Shown in pieces: positions 17,022 through 25,426 of a stretch of DNA of 64,000 nt. Position numbers and translations under genes: made by a program. The notes under the pieces were generated by a model that was given only the letters and a program-made list of their open reading frames with translations, was not told the DNA's origin and ran no database searches. Within the stretch, counting starts at the first letter, position 1. Each line of letters begins with the position of its first letter. Source of the DNA: Brucella pseudintermedia (lineage in GTDB: Bacteria; Pseudomonadota; Alphaproteobacteria; Rhizobiales; Rhizobiaceae); contig NZ_WBWE01000006.1 of the NCBI RefSeq assembly GCF_008932435.1, positions 168,017-232,016 of the forward strand, read 5' to 3'.

Positions 17022-17521
17022 GGTCCGCCGCCAACCGAATCGCGCGACGACATCAGCACGAACCGTCCCACCTTGAAGGGCAGCGTCGCGAAGTTGCCGC
17101 GTGAGGACAGATAACGCGCCACATCGTCGATGCGGGCGTTTCTGAGCCGCGCCAGCGTCACATGCGGCGTGAACTTGCGCGGATCGGCTGGAATGTGAAG
17201 CCGCTGGCAGATACGTTCGATTTCCGCCTGCAATGCGTTGAGTTCAGGCGAGGGGGATACACCCGCATAGATGCTGTGCGGCTTTTTGGAGCCGAACGCA
17301 TTGACACCCGAGAGGTTGAGCATGAATTCGGGCCGCCGCACGCGATCGAGCGCATTGGCAACCTCGTCGGCCACGTGGCCTTCCACATCTCCGATAAAAC
17401 GCAGCGTTATGTGGTAGTTTTCGACATCAATCCAGCGTGCGCCGGGAAGACCGCCTCGCAACAACGAGAGCGAAAGCGCGGCATCACGCGGGATTTCGAG
17501 GGCAGTGAAAAGACGCGGCAT
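16925..17521 (-). CDS. thpR: RNA 2',3'-cyclic phosphodiesterase (2H family)
   Basis: 198 residues. The two catalytic H-x-T-x motifs of the 2H phosphoesterase superfamily are HITL (about residue 37) and HVTL (about residue 120). The start MPRLFTALEIPRD and the FIGDV and [23 protein letters not shown] segments are typical of LigT/ThpR. The enzyme opens 2',3'-cyclic phosphate ends of RNA; older names call it 2'-5' RNA ligase. Its C-terminus overlaps the convergent phosphatase gene by 97 bases. Confidence 0.9.
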   Translation of the reverse strand: MPRLFTALEIPRDAALSLSLLRGGLPGARWIDVENYHITLRFIGDVEGHVADEVANALDRVRRPEFMLNLSGVNAFGSKKPHSIYAGVSPSPELNALQAEIERICQRLHIPADPRKFTPHVTLARLRNARIDDVARYLSSRGNFATLPFKVGRFVLMSSRDSVGGGPYIVEEAWPLVAVSRTGQNWSASAMEAARTIR

Positions 17522-17550
17522 AAGGCATCCTCCTCGAAGCGTTCCCTGTC

Positions 17551-17590
17551 AGAGCGCCTGCATCCGGCTGGATGCGTGAAAGACGCTCTA
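17551..17590. repeat. Nested palindromic repeat (AGAGCG...CGCTCT)
   Basis: AGAGCG at 17551-17556 pairs with CGCTCT at 17584-17589, and an inner GCATCC at 17560-17565 pairs with GGATGC at 17570-17575. It belongs to the same loose class as the AGAGC...GCTCT hairpins at 31459 and 60659. It lies between thpR and the esterase gene. Confidence 0.6.
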
Positions 17591-17699
17591 ACCCAGAGTG
17601 TCAGTGCATCGTTCCATCGATGATTCGATATTTGCTGATGCAACTTGAGCGAATCAAAGTTTTATACCGGGGGCAAGCTGTTTATGCTCCCGGCGGGCG

Positions 17700-18419
17700 T
17701 CAGCCTCCCGATGTCCCCTTGTTTCGCATGTTCGTCAGGCTCTTTTCGACCGTGGGCATAAAGTTTGATACCATCGTTTCGACGCCTTTCTCATTGGGGT
17801 GTATTCCGTCCTCGAGCAAAAACTCCTTCTTCGTTGCTACCCCGTCGAGGAAAAACGGGTAGAGCGGCACGCCGTATTTCTGTGCCAGTCTCGGATAGAT
17901 CGGGTTGAATTTTTGGGCATAGTCCTTGCCCATGTTGGGCGGGGCCATCATGCCGGCGAGAATGACCGAAATGCCGCGCTGCTTGAGGCGCGCCAGCATT
18001 TCGTCGAGGTTCTTTTCGGTAATGTCGGGCTCGATGCCGCGCAGCGCGTCATTGGCGCCCAGTTCAAGGATCACGAGATCGGTGCCGTCGGGAACAGACC
18101 AGTCGATGCGCGAAAGACCGCCCGTGGTGGTGTCGCCCGACACGCCCGCATTCTCGATCGAAACCTCGATGCCCTTGTCGTTGAGCGCCTTTTCGAGCTG
18201 CTGCGGAAACGCCGCATTGGACGGCAGCAGATAGCCCGCCATCAGGCTGTCGCCGAAGCCGACAATCCTGATCTGTGACAGTTGCTCGGTCGGCAATGCG
18301 TCTTCAAGGCCGGTCGGTTCTTCCTGCGCCTGCGCCGCAATGATGGGGCTTGCCGCCACAAAAGACGCAATCGCTGCAAAAATAGGGAGCCACGCGGGAA
18401 TAGAGAGTTTGAAACGCAT
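17700..18419 (-). CDS. Arylesterase, SGNH/GDSL hydrolase (TesA-like)
   Basis: 239 residues with a signal peptide (LPIFAAIASFVAASPIIAAQAQ, cleavage near residue 31), so probably periplasmic. The GDSL block is IVGFGDSLMAGYLLPS with the nucleophile Ser; block II is ENAGVSGDTTTGG, block III is LELGANDALRG and block V is DGIHPNEKGVE with the Asp/His pair. This is the TesA/arylesterase type. It is divergent from the YbbA-type ABC genes, the same arrangement as tesA-ybbAP in E. coli, which supports the call. Substrate unknown. Confidence 0.9.
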   Translation of the reverse strand: MRFKLSIPAWLPIFAAIASFVAASPIIAAQAQEEPTGLEDALPTEQLSQIRIVGFGDSLMAGYLLPSNAAFPQQLEKALNDKGIEVSIENAGVSGDTTTGGLSRIDWSVPDGTDLVILELGANDALRGIEPDITEKNLDEMLARLKQRGISVILAGMMAPPNMGKDYAQKFNPIYPRLAQKYGVPLYPFFLDGVATKKEFLLEDGIHPNEKGVETMVSNFMPTVEKSLTNMRNKGTSGG

Positions 18420-18539
18420 TGTCGAAAACCCATATTTGAGGGGCTGTGGGCAAATGGCCCGCCGGACTTCTCTTCAATAATTGGCGCAACATAGGTTCAA
18501 ATTTGTGGCGCGCTGTTACTCATATAGGATAAAAACCGC

Positions 18540-19268
18540 GTGACGGAACAGGTTGTTGGCCCGATTATCGAACTTGAGAACGTTCATCTGACCCTTGGGC
18601 ACGCCGCCTCGCAGGTGCATGTGCTGAAGGGCGTTTCGCTTCATATATCGCAAGGCCAGTCGGTCGGCATCGTCGGCCCGTCCGGTTCCGGCAAGTCCAC
18701 GCTCTTGATGGTTCTGGCCGGTCTGGAACATGTCGATAACGGAACTGTGAAGATTGCGGGCGAGACGATCAGCCGTATGAGCGAAGATCAGGCGGCGGCT
18801 TTTCGTGGCGCCAATATCGGCATCGTGTTCCAGTCCTTCCATCTCATTCCCAATATGACGGCGCTTGAAAATGTCGCTGTGCCGCTGGAGCTTGCCGGTC
18901 GCCGCGATGCGTTCGAGGTGGCTGAGCGCGAATTGCGCGCCGTCGGTCTCGGCGAACGCCTCACCCATTACCCGTCCGAGCTTTCCGGCGGCGAGCAGCA
19001 GCGCGTGGCGATTGCCCGCGCGCTGGCGCCTTCGCCCAAAATCCTGATCGCTGACGAGCCGACCGGCAATCTCGACACCGCGACGGGTCGCCAGATTGCC
19101 GATCTCCTGTTTGCCAAGCAGCGCGAGAACGGGCTGACCATGGTGCTTGTCACGCATGATCCGGCGCTTGCGGCGCGCTGCGACATCGAAATTCCGGTGC
19201 GCTCGGGCCGGATCGAGGAGCCTGCGCAGGGCGGCTCCGTCCTCGAAACGCTGGCGGCTGGCGCATGA
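18540..19268 (+). CDS. ABC transporter ATP-binding protein (YbbA/LolD-like)
   Basis: 242 residues from a GTG at 18540. Walker A is GPSGSGKST, the Q-loop is [17 protein letters not shown], the signature is [15 protein letters not shown], Walker B is [12 protein letters not shown] and the H-loop is VLVTHDP. The sequence is of the MacB/LolD/YbbA type, which partners FtsX-like permeases. Its stop overlaps the start of the permease gene as ATGA (19265-19268), so the pair is co-translated. With the divergent TesA-like esterase it forms the conserved tesA-ybbA-ybbP neighbourhood; substrate unknown. Confidence 0.92.
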   Translation: MTEQVVGPIIELENVHLTLGHAASQVHVLKGVSLHISQGQSVGIVGPSGSGKSTLLMVLAGLEHVDNGTVKIAGETISRMSEDQAAAFRGANIGIVFQSFHLIPNMTALENVAVPLELAGRRDAFEVAERELRAVGLGERLTHYPSELSGGEQQRVAIARALAPSPKILIADEPTGNLDTATGRQIADLLFAKQRENGLTMVLVTHDPALAARCDIEIPVRSGRIEEPAQGGSVLETLAAGA

Positions 19269-21814
19269 GTGCGGCCAGGTCTTTCTCGCTCGCTCTCCGC
19301 TTTGCGCTGCGTGAAATGCGCGGCGGGCTTGCCGGTTTCTATATTTTCCTTGCCTGTATCGCGCTGGGCGTTGCGGCCATCGGCGGCGTCAATTCGGTGG
19401 CGCGCTCGGTCAGCACCGGCATTGCCTCGGAGGGCCAGACCATTCTCGGCGGCGATGTCAGCTTCGCGCTCAATCAGCGCGAGACAACGCCGGAAGAGCG
19501 CGCCTTCATCGACAAGCAGGGCAACGTCGCGGAAAGCGCCACCATGCGCTCCATGGCGCGCCTGCCCGATGGCTCCGACCAGTCGCTGGTCGAGGTGAAG
19601 GCGGTCGATGCCGCCTATCCGCTCTATGGTGAACTGAAGGTCCAGCCGCAGCAATCGCTGGTCGCTATGACCGGCGAGAAGGATGGCGTTTATGGCGCTG
19701 CCGTGACGCAGGATTTTCTGAACCGCATGGGCCTGCCGCTCGGCGCAAAAGTGCTGCTCGGTTCGCAAGCCTTTGAACTGCGCGGCCTGATTGAGAGCGA
19801 GCCGGACCTGCTGTCGTCCGGCTTCAATTTCGCGCCGCGCTTTCTGGTTTCGCTGGATGGCCTCAGGGCTTCCGGCCTCATTCAGCCCGGAAGCCTTGTC
19901 GACCATATCTACAAGGTTGCCTTGCCGGACGGCGCGACGGATGCGGCAATTGCCGAAGTGAGGCGGCAGGCCGCTGCCGATTTTCCTGATGCGGGCTGGA
20001 ACATCCGCTCCCGCGCCAATGCCGCGCCAGCGCTTAGCGCCAATATCGAGCGCTTCTCGCAATTCCTGACGCTGGTGGGGCTGACGGCGCTGATCGTCGG
20101 CGGCGTCGGCGTCGCCAATGCGGTGCGCGCCTATCTCGACGGCAAACGCGGCGTGATCGCGACCTTCAAGTCGCTCGGCGCGCCCGCGCGTTTCGCCGTG
20201 CTGGTCTATCTCGTGCAGATCATGGTGATCGGCCTGATCGGCATCGCGCTCGGACTGATACTGGCGGCGATCATTCCCTATGCGGCAGCAATGGCGCTTG
20301 CCGATTATCTGCCCGTCGCCGGCGGCGGCGGTTTCTTTCCCGGCGCGCTGGCGCTTGCCGCCGTCTTCGGCCTCATCACCACGCTTGCCTTCGCCATCAT
20401 CCCGCTCGGCCGCGCCCGCGATATTCCGGCGACGGCGCTTTTCCGCGAGCAGGGTTTCGAGCAGCGCGGCTTGCCGCGGCTCCTTTATCTCGCCCTTGCC
20501 GTTCTGCTGATTGCAGCGCTTGCGGGGCTCGCGCTTTACGTCGCCTATGACCGGCGCATCGCAGCCATCTTCATCGTCTCGGCCATTGCTGCCTTCGGCG
20601 TGCTGCGGCTGGTCGCAGACGGCATTCGCTGGCTTGCCCGCCGCATCCCGCGTGTGCGCTCGACCGCATTTCGGCTTGCGGTCGGCAATATCCATCGGCC
20701 CGGCGCGCTCACCCCTTCGGTGGTGCTGTCGCTCGGCCTTGGCCTGACGCTGATGGTGGCGATTGCGCTGATCGATGGCAATCTGCGCCGACAAGTGACC
20801 GAGAATATTCCGGCCCAAGCCCCGGATTTCTTCTTTGTCGATATCCAGAATCGTGACATCGGCGATTTCACCAAACTGGTGAGCGGCATCGTGCCCGACG
20901 GCAAGCTCACCTCCGGCCCGATGCTGCGCGGGCGTATCGTCGCCTTCAACGGCACCAATGTGCGTGATATGACCATTCCGCCGGAAGCTGCCTGGGTGCT
21001 GCGCGGCGATCGCGGCATAACTTTTTCCGATACGGTCCCTGAAAATTCGACGCTGAGCGAAGGCGAATGGTGGTCTCCCGGTTACAATGGTGAACCGCTG
21101 GTCTCGTTTGCGGAGCGCGAGGGCAAGGAACTGGGCCTGAAGCTCGGCGACACGGTGACGGTCAACGTGCTTGGCCGCAACATCACCGCGAAGATCGCAA
21201 GTTTCCGTCAGGTGCAGTGGGAAACGCTTGCGATGAACTTCGTCATGGTGTTTTCGCCCAATACCTTTGCCGGTGCGCCTGCGACATGGCTGGCGACGCT
21301 GACCATTCCCGACAGCCAGAAAAGCCTTGCGCCCGATGTGCTGCGGCAGGTCACGAAAACATGGCCCGCCGTCACCACGGTCAGCGTGACCGATGCGCTC
21401 AATGTCGCCAATGACCTGATCGGCCAGCTTGCGACCGCCATCCGCGCCGCGGCCTCCATTGCGCTCGCCGCTTCGGTTCTGGTGCTGGGCGGGGCGCTGG
21501 CGGCGGGCAACCGCGCCCGGGTGCATGATGCGGTGGTGCTGAAGACGCTCGGCGCCACGCGCGGCACGCTGATTACGGCCTATGTGCTTGAATATATGCT
21601 GCTCGGGCTTGCCACAGCCCTTTTTGCGCTTGCCGCCGGCAGCGTGGCGGGCTGGTATGTCGTGGTCGAAATCATGAAACTGAAAGCAAGCTTCCTGCCC
21701 GATGTCGCGCTGATGACGGTGGCCATAGCGCTGGTGCTGACGGTCGGTTTCGGCCTTGCGGGAACATGGCGCGTTCTCGGCCAGAAGCCCGCAAAGGTGC
21801 TGAGAACGATATGA
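19265..21814 (+). CDS. FtsX-like ABC transporter permease (YbbP-like)
   Basis: 849 residues, the length of the YbbP family. One N-terminal span ([20 protein letters not shown]) is followed by a large periplasmic domain to about residue 255. Then come three spans including the FtsX motif region ([21 protein letters not shown]), more central spans ([20 protein letters not shown]), a second periplasmic domain (about 500-705) and a second FtsX module ([19 protein letters not shown]...[24 protein letters not shown]) at the C-terminus. It pairs with the ATPase at 18540. The family is thought to move lipophilic or outer-membrane-bound compounds; this is inference. Confidence 0.9.
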   Translation: MSAARSFSLALRFALREMRGGLAGFYIFLACIALGVAAIGGVNSVARSVSTGIASEGQTILGGDVSFALNQRETTPEERAFIDKQGNVAESATMRSMARLPDGSDQSLVEVKAVDAAYPLYGELKVQPQQSLVAMTGEKDGVYGAAVTQDFLNRMGLPLGAKVLLGSQAFELRGLIESEPDLLSSGFNFAPRFLVSLDGLRASGLIQPGSLVDHIYKVALPDGATDAAIAEVRRQAAADFPDAGWNIRSRANAAPALSANIERFSQFLTLVGLTALIVGGVGVANAVRAYLDGKRGVIATFKSLGAPARFAVLVYLVQIMVIGLIGIALGLILAAIIPYAAAMALADYLPVAGGGGFFPGALALAAVFGLITTLAFAIIPLGRARDIPATALFREQGFEQRGLPRLLYLALAVLLIAALAGLALYVAYDRRIAAIFIVSAIAAFGVLRLVADGIRWLARRIPRVRSTAFRLAVGNIHRPGALTPSVVLSLGLGLTLMVAIALIDGNLRRQVTENIPAQAPDFFFVDIQNRDIGDFTKLVSGIVPDGKLTSGPMLRGRIVAFNGTNVRDMTIPPEAAWVLRGDRGITFSDTVPENSTLSEGEWWSPGYNGEPLVSFAEREGKELGLKLGDTVTVNVLGRNITAKIASFRQVQWETLAMNFVMVFSPNTFAGAPATWLATLTIPDSQKSLAPDVLRQVTKTWPAVTTVSVTDALNVANDLIGQLATAIRAAASIALAASVLVLGGALAAGNRARVHDAVVLKTLGATRGTLITAYVLEYMLLGLATALFALAAGSVAGWYVVVEIMKLKASFLPDVALMTVAIALVLTVGFGLAGTWRVLGQKPAKVLRTI

Positions 21815-21904
21815 ATCATTTGTAATGTTGAAGCTTCCAATGAGGTAACCCCTTGGATCGCATGGATAATGCGGTTCGCTTTTCAAGCGCCACATCACGT
21901 TTTT

Positions 21905-22035
21905 TTACATCGGCTACTTGTACGAGAGGGGTGAAATCCCCATAATGTCCGGTAGGCATGCTGGGGTCCCGCCAGCGGCGCCTGGCGGCGGCTCGGCCTT
22001 TCTGGAGCGCCCCGACACCGGACGGGACATGGCAA
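21905..22035 (+). ncRNA. ybhL leader RNA motif
   Basis: The 234-base region before the Bax-inhibitor-1 gene contains a compact structured leader. GGGG at 21928-21931 pairs with CCCC at 21938-21941 around a TGAAAT loop, GTCCGGT at 21947-21953 can pair with ACCGGAC at 22017-22023, and GCCAG at 21971-21975 pairs with CTGGC at 21982-21986. Position and character match the ybhL leader motif described upstream of ybhL homologues in Alphaproteobacteria (Rfam RF00520). The ligand or signal of that motif is unknown. A competing pairing is described in the findings. The exact ends are approximate. Confidence 0.75.
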
Positions 22036-22048
22036 AAGGATTTAAGTC

Positions 22049-22831
22049 ATGGCTGACTTTCGCAATATTCAGGCGCAGCAGAGGCCGGTAGGCGGCGCTC
22101 GTGCCGATGCAGGCATCGACCAGGGCCTGCGCAGCTATATGCTCGGCGTCTATAACATGATGGCTATCGGCTTGGCCGTTACCGGCCTTGCCGCCTTTGC
22201 CGTTGCTGCACTCGCAACGACCACGGACCCGTCCGCAGCCGTCGCGCAGCTCGCCAACGGCAAGATGCTCACCGGCCTCGGCGTGGCGCTTTACACGTCC
22301 CCGCTTCGTTGGGTGGTGATGCTGGCGCCGCTCGCGGCAGTGTTCTTCCTGAGCTTCCGCATTGAACGTCTTTCGGTCTCGACCGCCAATGCCGTCTTCT
22401 GGGGCTATGCAGCTCTCGTCGGCCTGTCGCTGTCGTCGATCTTCCTGGTCTTCACCGGCCAGAGCGTCGTTCGCACCTTCTTCGTGACGGCTGCTTCCTT
22501 CGGCGCGCTGTCACTCTATGGTTACACGACCAAGCGCGACCTGTCCGCCATGGGCTCGTTCCTGATCATGGGCCTGTTCGGCCTGATCCTGGCGTCGGTC
22601 GTCAACATCTTCCTCGGCTCCACCGCGCTGCAATTTGCAATCTCGGTGATCGGCGTCCTGATCTTCGCAGGCCTCACCGCCTACGACACACAGTCGATCA
22701 AGGAAATGTATTACGAAGGCGATGCTTCGGATACACAGGGCCGCAAGGTCGTGATGGGCGCGCTGCGTCTCTATCTCGACTTCATCAACATGTTCACCTT
22801 CCTGCTGCAGTTCATGGGCAACCGTGAATAG
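22049..22831 (+). CDS. Bax inhibitor-1/YccA (YbhL) family membrane protein
   Basis: 260 residues from MADFRNIQAQQRPVGG. Seven hydrophobic segments follow a short soluble N-terminus; LRSYMLGVYNMMAIGLAVTGLAAFA is the first. Conserved family features are visible: TAYDTQSIKEMYYEGD with the di-aspartate-type region near the last spans, and LRLYLDFINMFTFLLQFMGNRE at the C-terminus. BI-1 family proteins form pH-sensitive calcium leak channels in some bacteria; the role in Brucella is not known to me. Expression is probably controlled by the leader RNA immediately upstream. Confidence 0.93.
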   Translation: MADFRNIQAQQRPVGGARADAGIDQGLRSYMLGVYNMMAIGLAVTGLAAFAVAALATTTDPSAAVAQLANGKMLTGLGVALYTSPLRWVVMLAPLAAVFFLSFRIERLSVSTANAVFWGYAALVGLSLSSIFLVFTGQSVVRTFFVTAASFGALSLYGYTTKRDLSAMGSFLIMGLFGLILASVVNIFLGSTALQFAISVIGVLIFAGLTAYDTQSIKEMYYEGDASDTQGRKVVMGALRLYLDFINMFTFLLQFMGNRE

Positions 22832-22852
22832 TCAGCCGAAGAGTGCTTGAAC

Positions 22853-22882
22853 GAAAGGGCAGCGGAAACGCTGCCCTTTTTG
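22853..22882 (+). terminator. Strong Rho-independent terminator
   Basis: AAAGGGCAGCG, loop GAAA, then CGCTGCCCTTTTT: a GC-rich stem with a T-run about 20 bases after the BI-1 stop. Confidence 0.92.
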
Positions 22883-22945
22883 CTTTTATCGCCGCAACTC
22901 CTGATGCATTGTGAGGACCCGTCCAAGATTTGTCTGGTTCCCCTC

Positions 22946-23491
22946 ATGCCTGTCGTTCGCGATTTCCAGCCTGCCGATATCGAAACCATCACCACGATTT
23001 ATACGGATGCCGTGCTGACCGGCGCCGGTTCCTATGAGATCGAGCCGCCGACCATGGATGAAATGGCAAAGCGGTTTTCGGCATTCGTTGAGCAGGGCTT
23101 TCCGATCCTCGTGGCGGAGGAGGAGGGCCGGATTCTCGGCTATGCCTATGCCAGCTATTTCCGCGTCAGGCCGGCCTATCGCTGGCTGGCGGAGGATTCG
23201 ATCTATATCGCTCCCAATGCCAAGGGAAAGGGCGTCGGCAAGCTTTTGCTGCGCGAACTCATCGCGCGGATCTCTGCCTTGGGCTTCCGGCAATTGCTGG
23301 CGGTGATCGGTGACGGCGAACACAATATCGGTTCGGTCAGGCTGCATGAAAGCCTCGGCTTTACCCATTGCGGGCGCATCAAGGGTTCGGGCTTCAAGCA
23401 CGGACGCTGGCTCGACACGGTGCTGATGCAGCTGCCGCTCAATGGAGGACGCTCAACGGAACCGGGAATGCCGCCGCTGTCCTCATCCTGA
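22946..23491 (+). CDS. GNAT N-acetyltransferase, phosphinothricin-acetyltransferase-like
   Basis: 181 residues from MPVVRDFQPADIETITTIY. The GNAT acetyl-CoA motif is IAPNAKGKGVGKLLLRELI (Q/R-x-x-G-x-G type). The N-terminal YTDAVLTGAGSYEIEPPTMDEM and late NIGSVRLHESLGFTHCGRIKGSGFKHGRWLDTVLMQ segments match the Pat/Bar/YncA subgroup, which acetylates small amines such as phosphinothricin or methionine analogues. The frame is open to 22847, but that part contains the terminator, so the ATG at 22946 is used. The last few residues and the stop lie in a REP-like repeat. Confidence 0.88.
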   Translation: MPVVRDFQPADIETITTIYTDAVLTGAGSYEIEPPTMDEMAKRFSAFVEQGFPILVAEEEGRILGYAYASYFRVRPAYRWLAEDSIYIAPNAKGKGVGKLLLRELIARISALGFRQLLAVIGDGEHNIGSVRLHESLGFTHCGRIKGSGFKHGRWLDTVLMQLPLNGGRSTEPGMPPLSSS

Positions 23492-23510
23492 GCTTGTCGA
23501 AGGATCGAAG
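23478..23510. repeat. REP-like element overlapping a gene end
   Basis: CTCATCCTGAGCTTGTCGAAGGATCGAAGG contains the same words as the repeat cluster at 9645-9775, in the other arrangement. The GNAT gene stop codon TGA lies inside it. Confidence 0.6.
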
Positions 23511-23512
23511 GG

Positions 23513-23905
23513 TCAGCTTTCCACGAGCTTGAGGCTCTTGTCGAACACGCGCAACACGCGCTCCAGCTCATGACCGCGCTTCATGATAAGCCCGCTTGCG
23601 GCGATGACCGAATAGGCGCCCTGTTTCTGTGCGAGTTTCGGATTCTTCTCGATGCGGAAAAGCGGCATTTCGCTCGCGCGGCGAAAGATGGAAAATACGG
23701 CGCGGTCGCCCAGATGATCGATGGCGTAGTCGCGCCACGCGCCGGAGGCGACCATGCGGCCATAGATATTCAGGATTTTGCCGAGTTCGTGCCGGTTGAA
23801 ACTGACGGGGGCAGGTCGCGCGCGGTCGAGAGAAACGACCTTTGGCGAAGCAGACGAGGGAGAAGGGGACGCGGAATCCTCATTCGCTGCGCTTGACGTA
23901 TCCAT
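23513..23905 (-). CDS. DUF2794 domain-containing protein
   Basis: 130 residues from MDTSSAANEDSASPSPS. A Ser/Pro-rich N-terminus of about 30 residues is followed by the conserved core FNRHELGKILNIYGRMVASGAWRDYAIDHLGDRAVFSIFRRASEMPLFRIEKNPKLAQKQGAYSV, a small alphaproteobacterial family of unknown function. The ATG at 23905 is chosen over the open frame to 23971 because the core and a plausible length begin there. No signal or membrane span. Confidence 0.85.
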   Translation of the reverse strand: MDTSSAANEDSASPSPSSASPKVVSLDRARPAPVSFNRHELGKILNIYGRMVASGAWRDYAIDHLGDRAVFSIFRRASEMPLFRIEKNPKLAQKQGAYSVIAASGLIMKRGHELERVLRVFDKSLKLVES

Positions 23906-24445
23906 TTCCTTCCTTTCAGCCTTTTGCGGAGCCACCCGGAAACCGGACCGCTCAAAACAAACTGCGTGCAACCGGGATCGGTATCGGCAAGGCGGTGCAG
24001 CGAACCGGACCGGCGCATGACAACAGGGTGATGCTTTTGTGAAGCAATTTCAAGGGGCCGCTTCCGCGAACCTGTCTGGATCGCCGCTATGGGCGGAAAA
24101 AAATCCCCAATAAATAGGGACTAACTGTTGCGAGGGCTCATTCACGAAAAGAGAATGTGTGTTTGCAATGGTGATTGTTGGCCACATTTTCGCCTTGTCA
24201 GCTTCGCATTGCAGCCCGATTATGGCTTCAGCATCTACACGTTGCCTGAGACGGTTCGGTTCGGGCAAGTCCGACCCCAAGCCCCCCGCCCAAAGGACCT
24301 GCTCGGACCGAACCAACCTTTCCCGGCCTGGCTGTCAGCCCGGTTCGATGGCCGCTCCGCGAAGCCCGGCCGACGCTTTCACCCGCTGAACTCCCTTGAA
24401 AAAACGCCGCCAAAGCGCGCCCTGCTGCGTTCAGCAACCGGCTGC
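23906..24445. other. 540-base intergenic region with a strong hairpin
   Basis: No convincing gene. The frame open from 24128 to 25009 on the plus strand is antisense to the DUF1223 gene and has no family character. An inverted pair (GGTTCGG near 24251-24257 facing CCGAACC near 24308-24314, with further pairing inside) could form a stable RNA hairpin. An AT-rich stretch at 24090-24130 could hold a promoter. The rest is unassigned. Confidence 0.5.
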
Positions 24446-25264
24446 CTACAGGCTTACAGGCTTCTTCTGCTTGAAGATGGCTGCGCCATGGATGGGGCCG
24501 AGAGAGTTGTCGTCGCGGGTTTCCTGCAGCACCACGGCGCAGCCCGAAACGTCCTTGCGTTTCAGTTCGGAAGCCGGGATTTCGATTTTCAACGGCTTGC
24601 CGTCCCACATGCTGATCGTATCGATATCGCTGACCGTATTGCGATAAGTGACGGCTTCACCGGCATTTTCGCCCTCCGTGATCGGGATCGTCACCGAATC
24701 GCGGAAATAGAACAGGACGACGTGAACGGGCGCATGGGGCTTCTCGCTTGCGCCGATATCGATGGACAGGCGCCCGTCATCGAGCTGCGTGATCGAAACC
24801 GGCACATCCAGCTTGCTGGCCGCGATGTGGGTCTTGATGGCCTCGCTGTCGCGGCCATTCACTTCGGCAGTGCCGTTGATGACGGCCTGCGGCGTATAGA
24901 TCATGCGGGCATTGAAGGAATTACGATAGGCGTTCTGCCGGTCGGTATTTTCCTGACTGGCAAGCGTGTCGCGCCAGCCCATATAATCCCAGTAATTGAC
25001 GTGGAATGACAGCGCCAGAACATTGGGGTCGTCGGCATATTTGGCGAGGTTGCGGTCGGCCTGCGGACAGGATTTGCAGCCCTGGCTGGTGTAAAGCTCC
25101 AGAACGGCCGTCTTCTTGTCGCTGTCCTGCGCCTTGGCCTGCCCCTGCATGGAGATGCAGCCGGTGAATGCCAGCCCCAGAACGGCACAGATGCTACGCC
25201 AGCCGGGCAGATGCTCGCCTGCAAGCCATGGACCTGTCCCGCAGAAGGGGGCGTGGAGTATCAC
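24446..25264 (-). CDS. DUF1223 secreted thioredoxin-like protein
   Basis: 272 residues from a GTG at 25264; no in-frame ATG gives the signal sequence. A signal peptide (ICAVLGLAFTGCISMQGQAKAQ) ends near residue 45. The DUF1223 core starts TAVLELYTSQGCKSCPQADRNLAKYA, with a CxxC (CKSC) in a thioredoxin-like position, then VLALSFHVNYWDYMGWRDTLAS and RMIYTPQAVINGTAEVNGRD. The C-terminal half is beta-rich (VHVVLFYFRDSVTIPI). The family is periplasmic or secreted and presumed redox-active; the substrate is unknown. Confidence 0.88.
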   Translation of the reverse strand: MILHAPFCGTGPWLAGEHLPGWRSICAVLGLAFTGCISMQGQAKAQDSDKKTAVLELYTSQGCKSCPQADRNLAKYADDPNVLALSFHVNYWDYMGWRDTLASQENTDRQNAYRNSFNARMIYTPQAVINGTAEVNGRDSEAIKTHIAASKLDVPVSITQLDDGRLSIDIGASEKPHAPVHVVLFYFRDSVTIPITEGENAGEAVTYRNTVSDIDTISMWDGKPLKIEIPASELKRKDVSGCAVVLQETRDDNSLGPIHGAAIFKQKKPVSL

Positions 25265-25377
25265 TTCGTTTCATCCCGCAATAATTGTCACTGACATCTA
25301 TTATGTAAGAAGTCTTGCAATCAATAGGAATTCACGTTGCGGTGAGAGCCTCATTCCTCGTGTCTGATCCGCAACAA

Positions 25378-25410
25378 AAAGCCGCCGGAAAAAATCCGGC
25401 GGCTTCGATT
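25378..25410 (-). terminator. Rho-independent terminator of acnA
   Basis: GCCGCCGGA and TCCGGCGGC form a nine-pair stem around an A-run. On the minus strand it is followed by TTTTTG. It lies shortly after the acnA stop at 25427. Confidence 0.9.
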
Positions 25411-25426
25411 TTCAAACTGGTGCCGT

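Noticed and set aside
18968..21898. Long minus-strand open frame over the YbbA/YbbP genes
   Set aside because: Low-complexity His/Arg/Gln-rich translation typical of the antisense frame of a GC-rich gene; the plus-strand genes have clear motifs.
24250..24320. tRNA gene in the intergenic gap
   Set aside because: Stem words are present, but no anticodon arm, no T-loop GTTCRA in the right place and no CCA-end geometry can be drawn.
24128..25009. Plus-strand frame of 293 codons opposite the DUF1223 gene
   Set aside because: The DUF1223 protein has a signal peptide and family motifs, whereas this frame has none.
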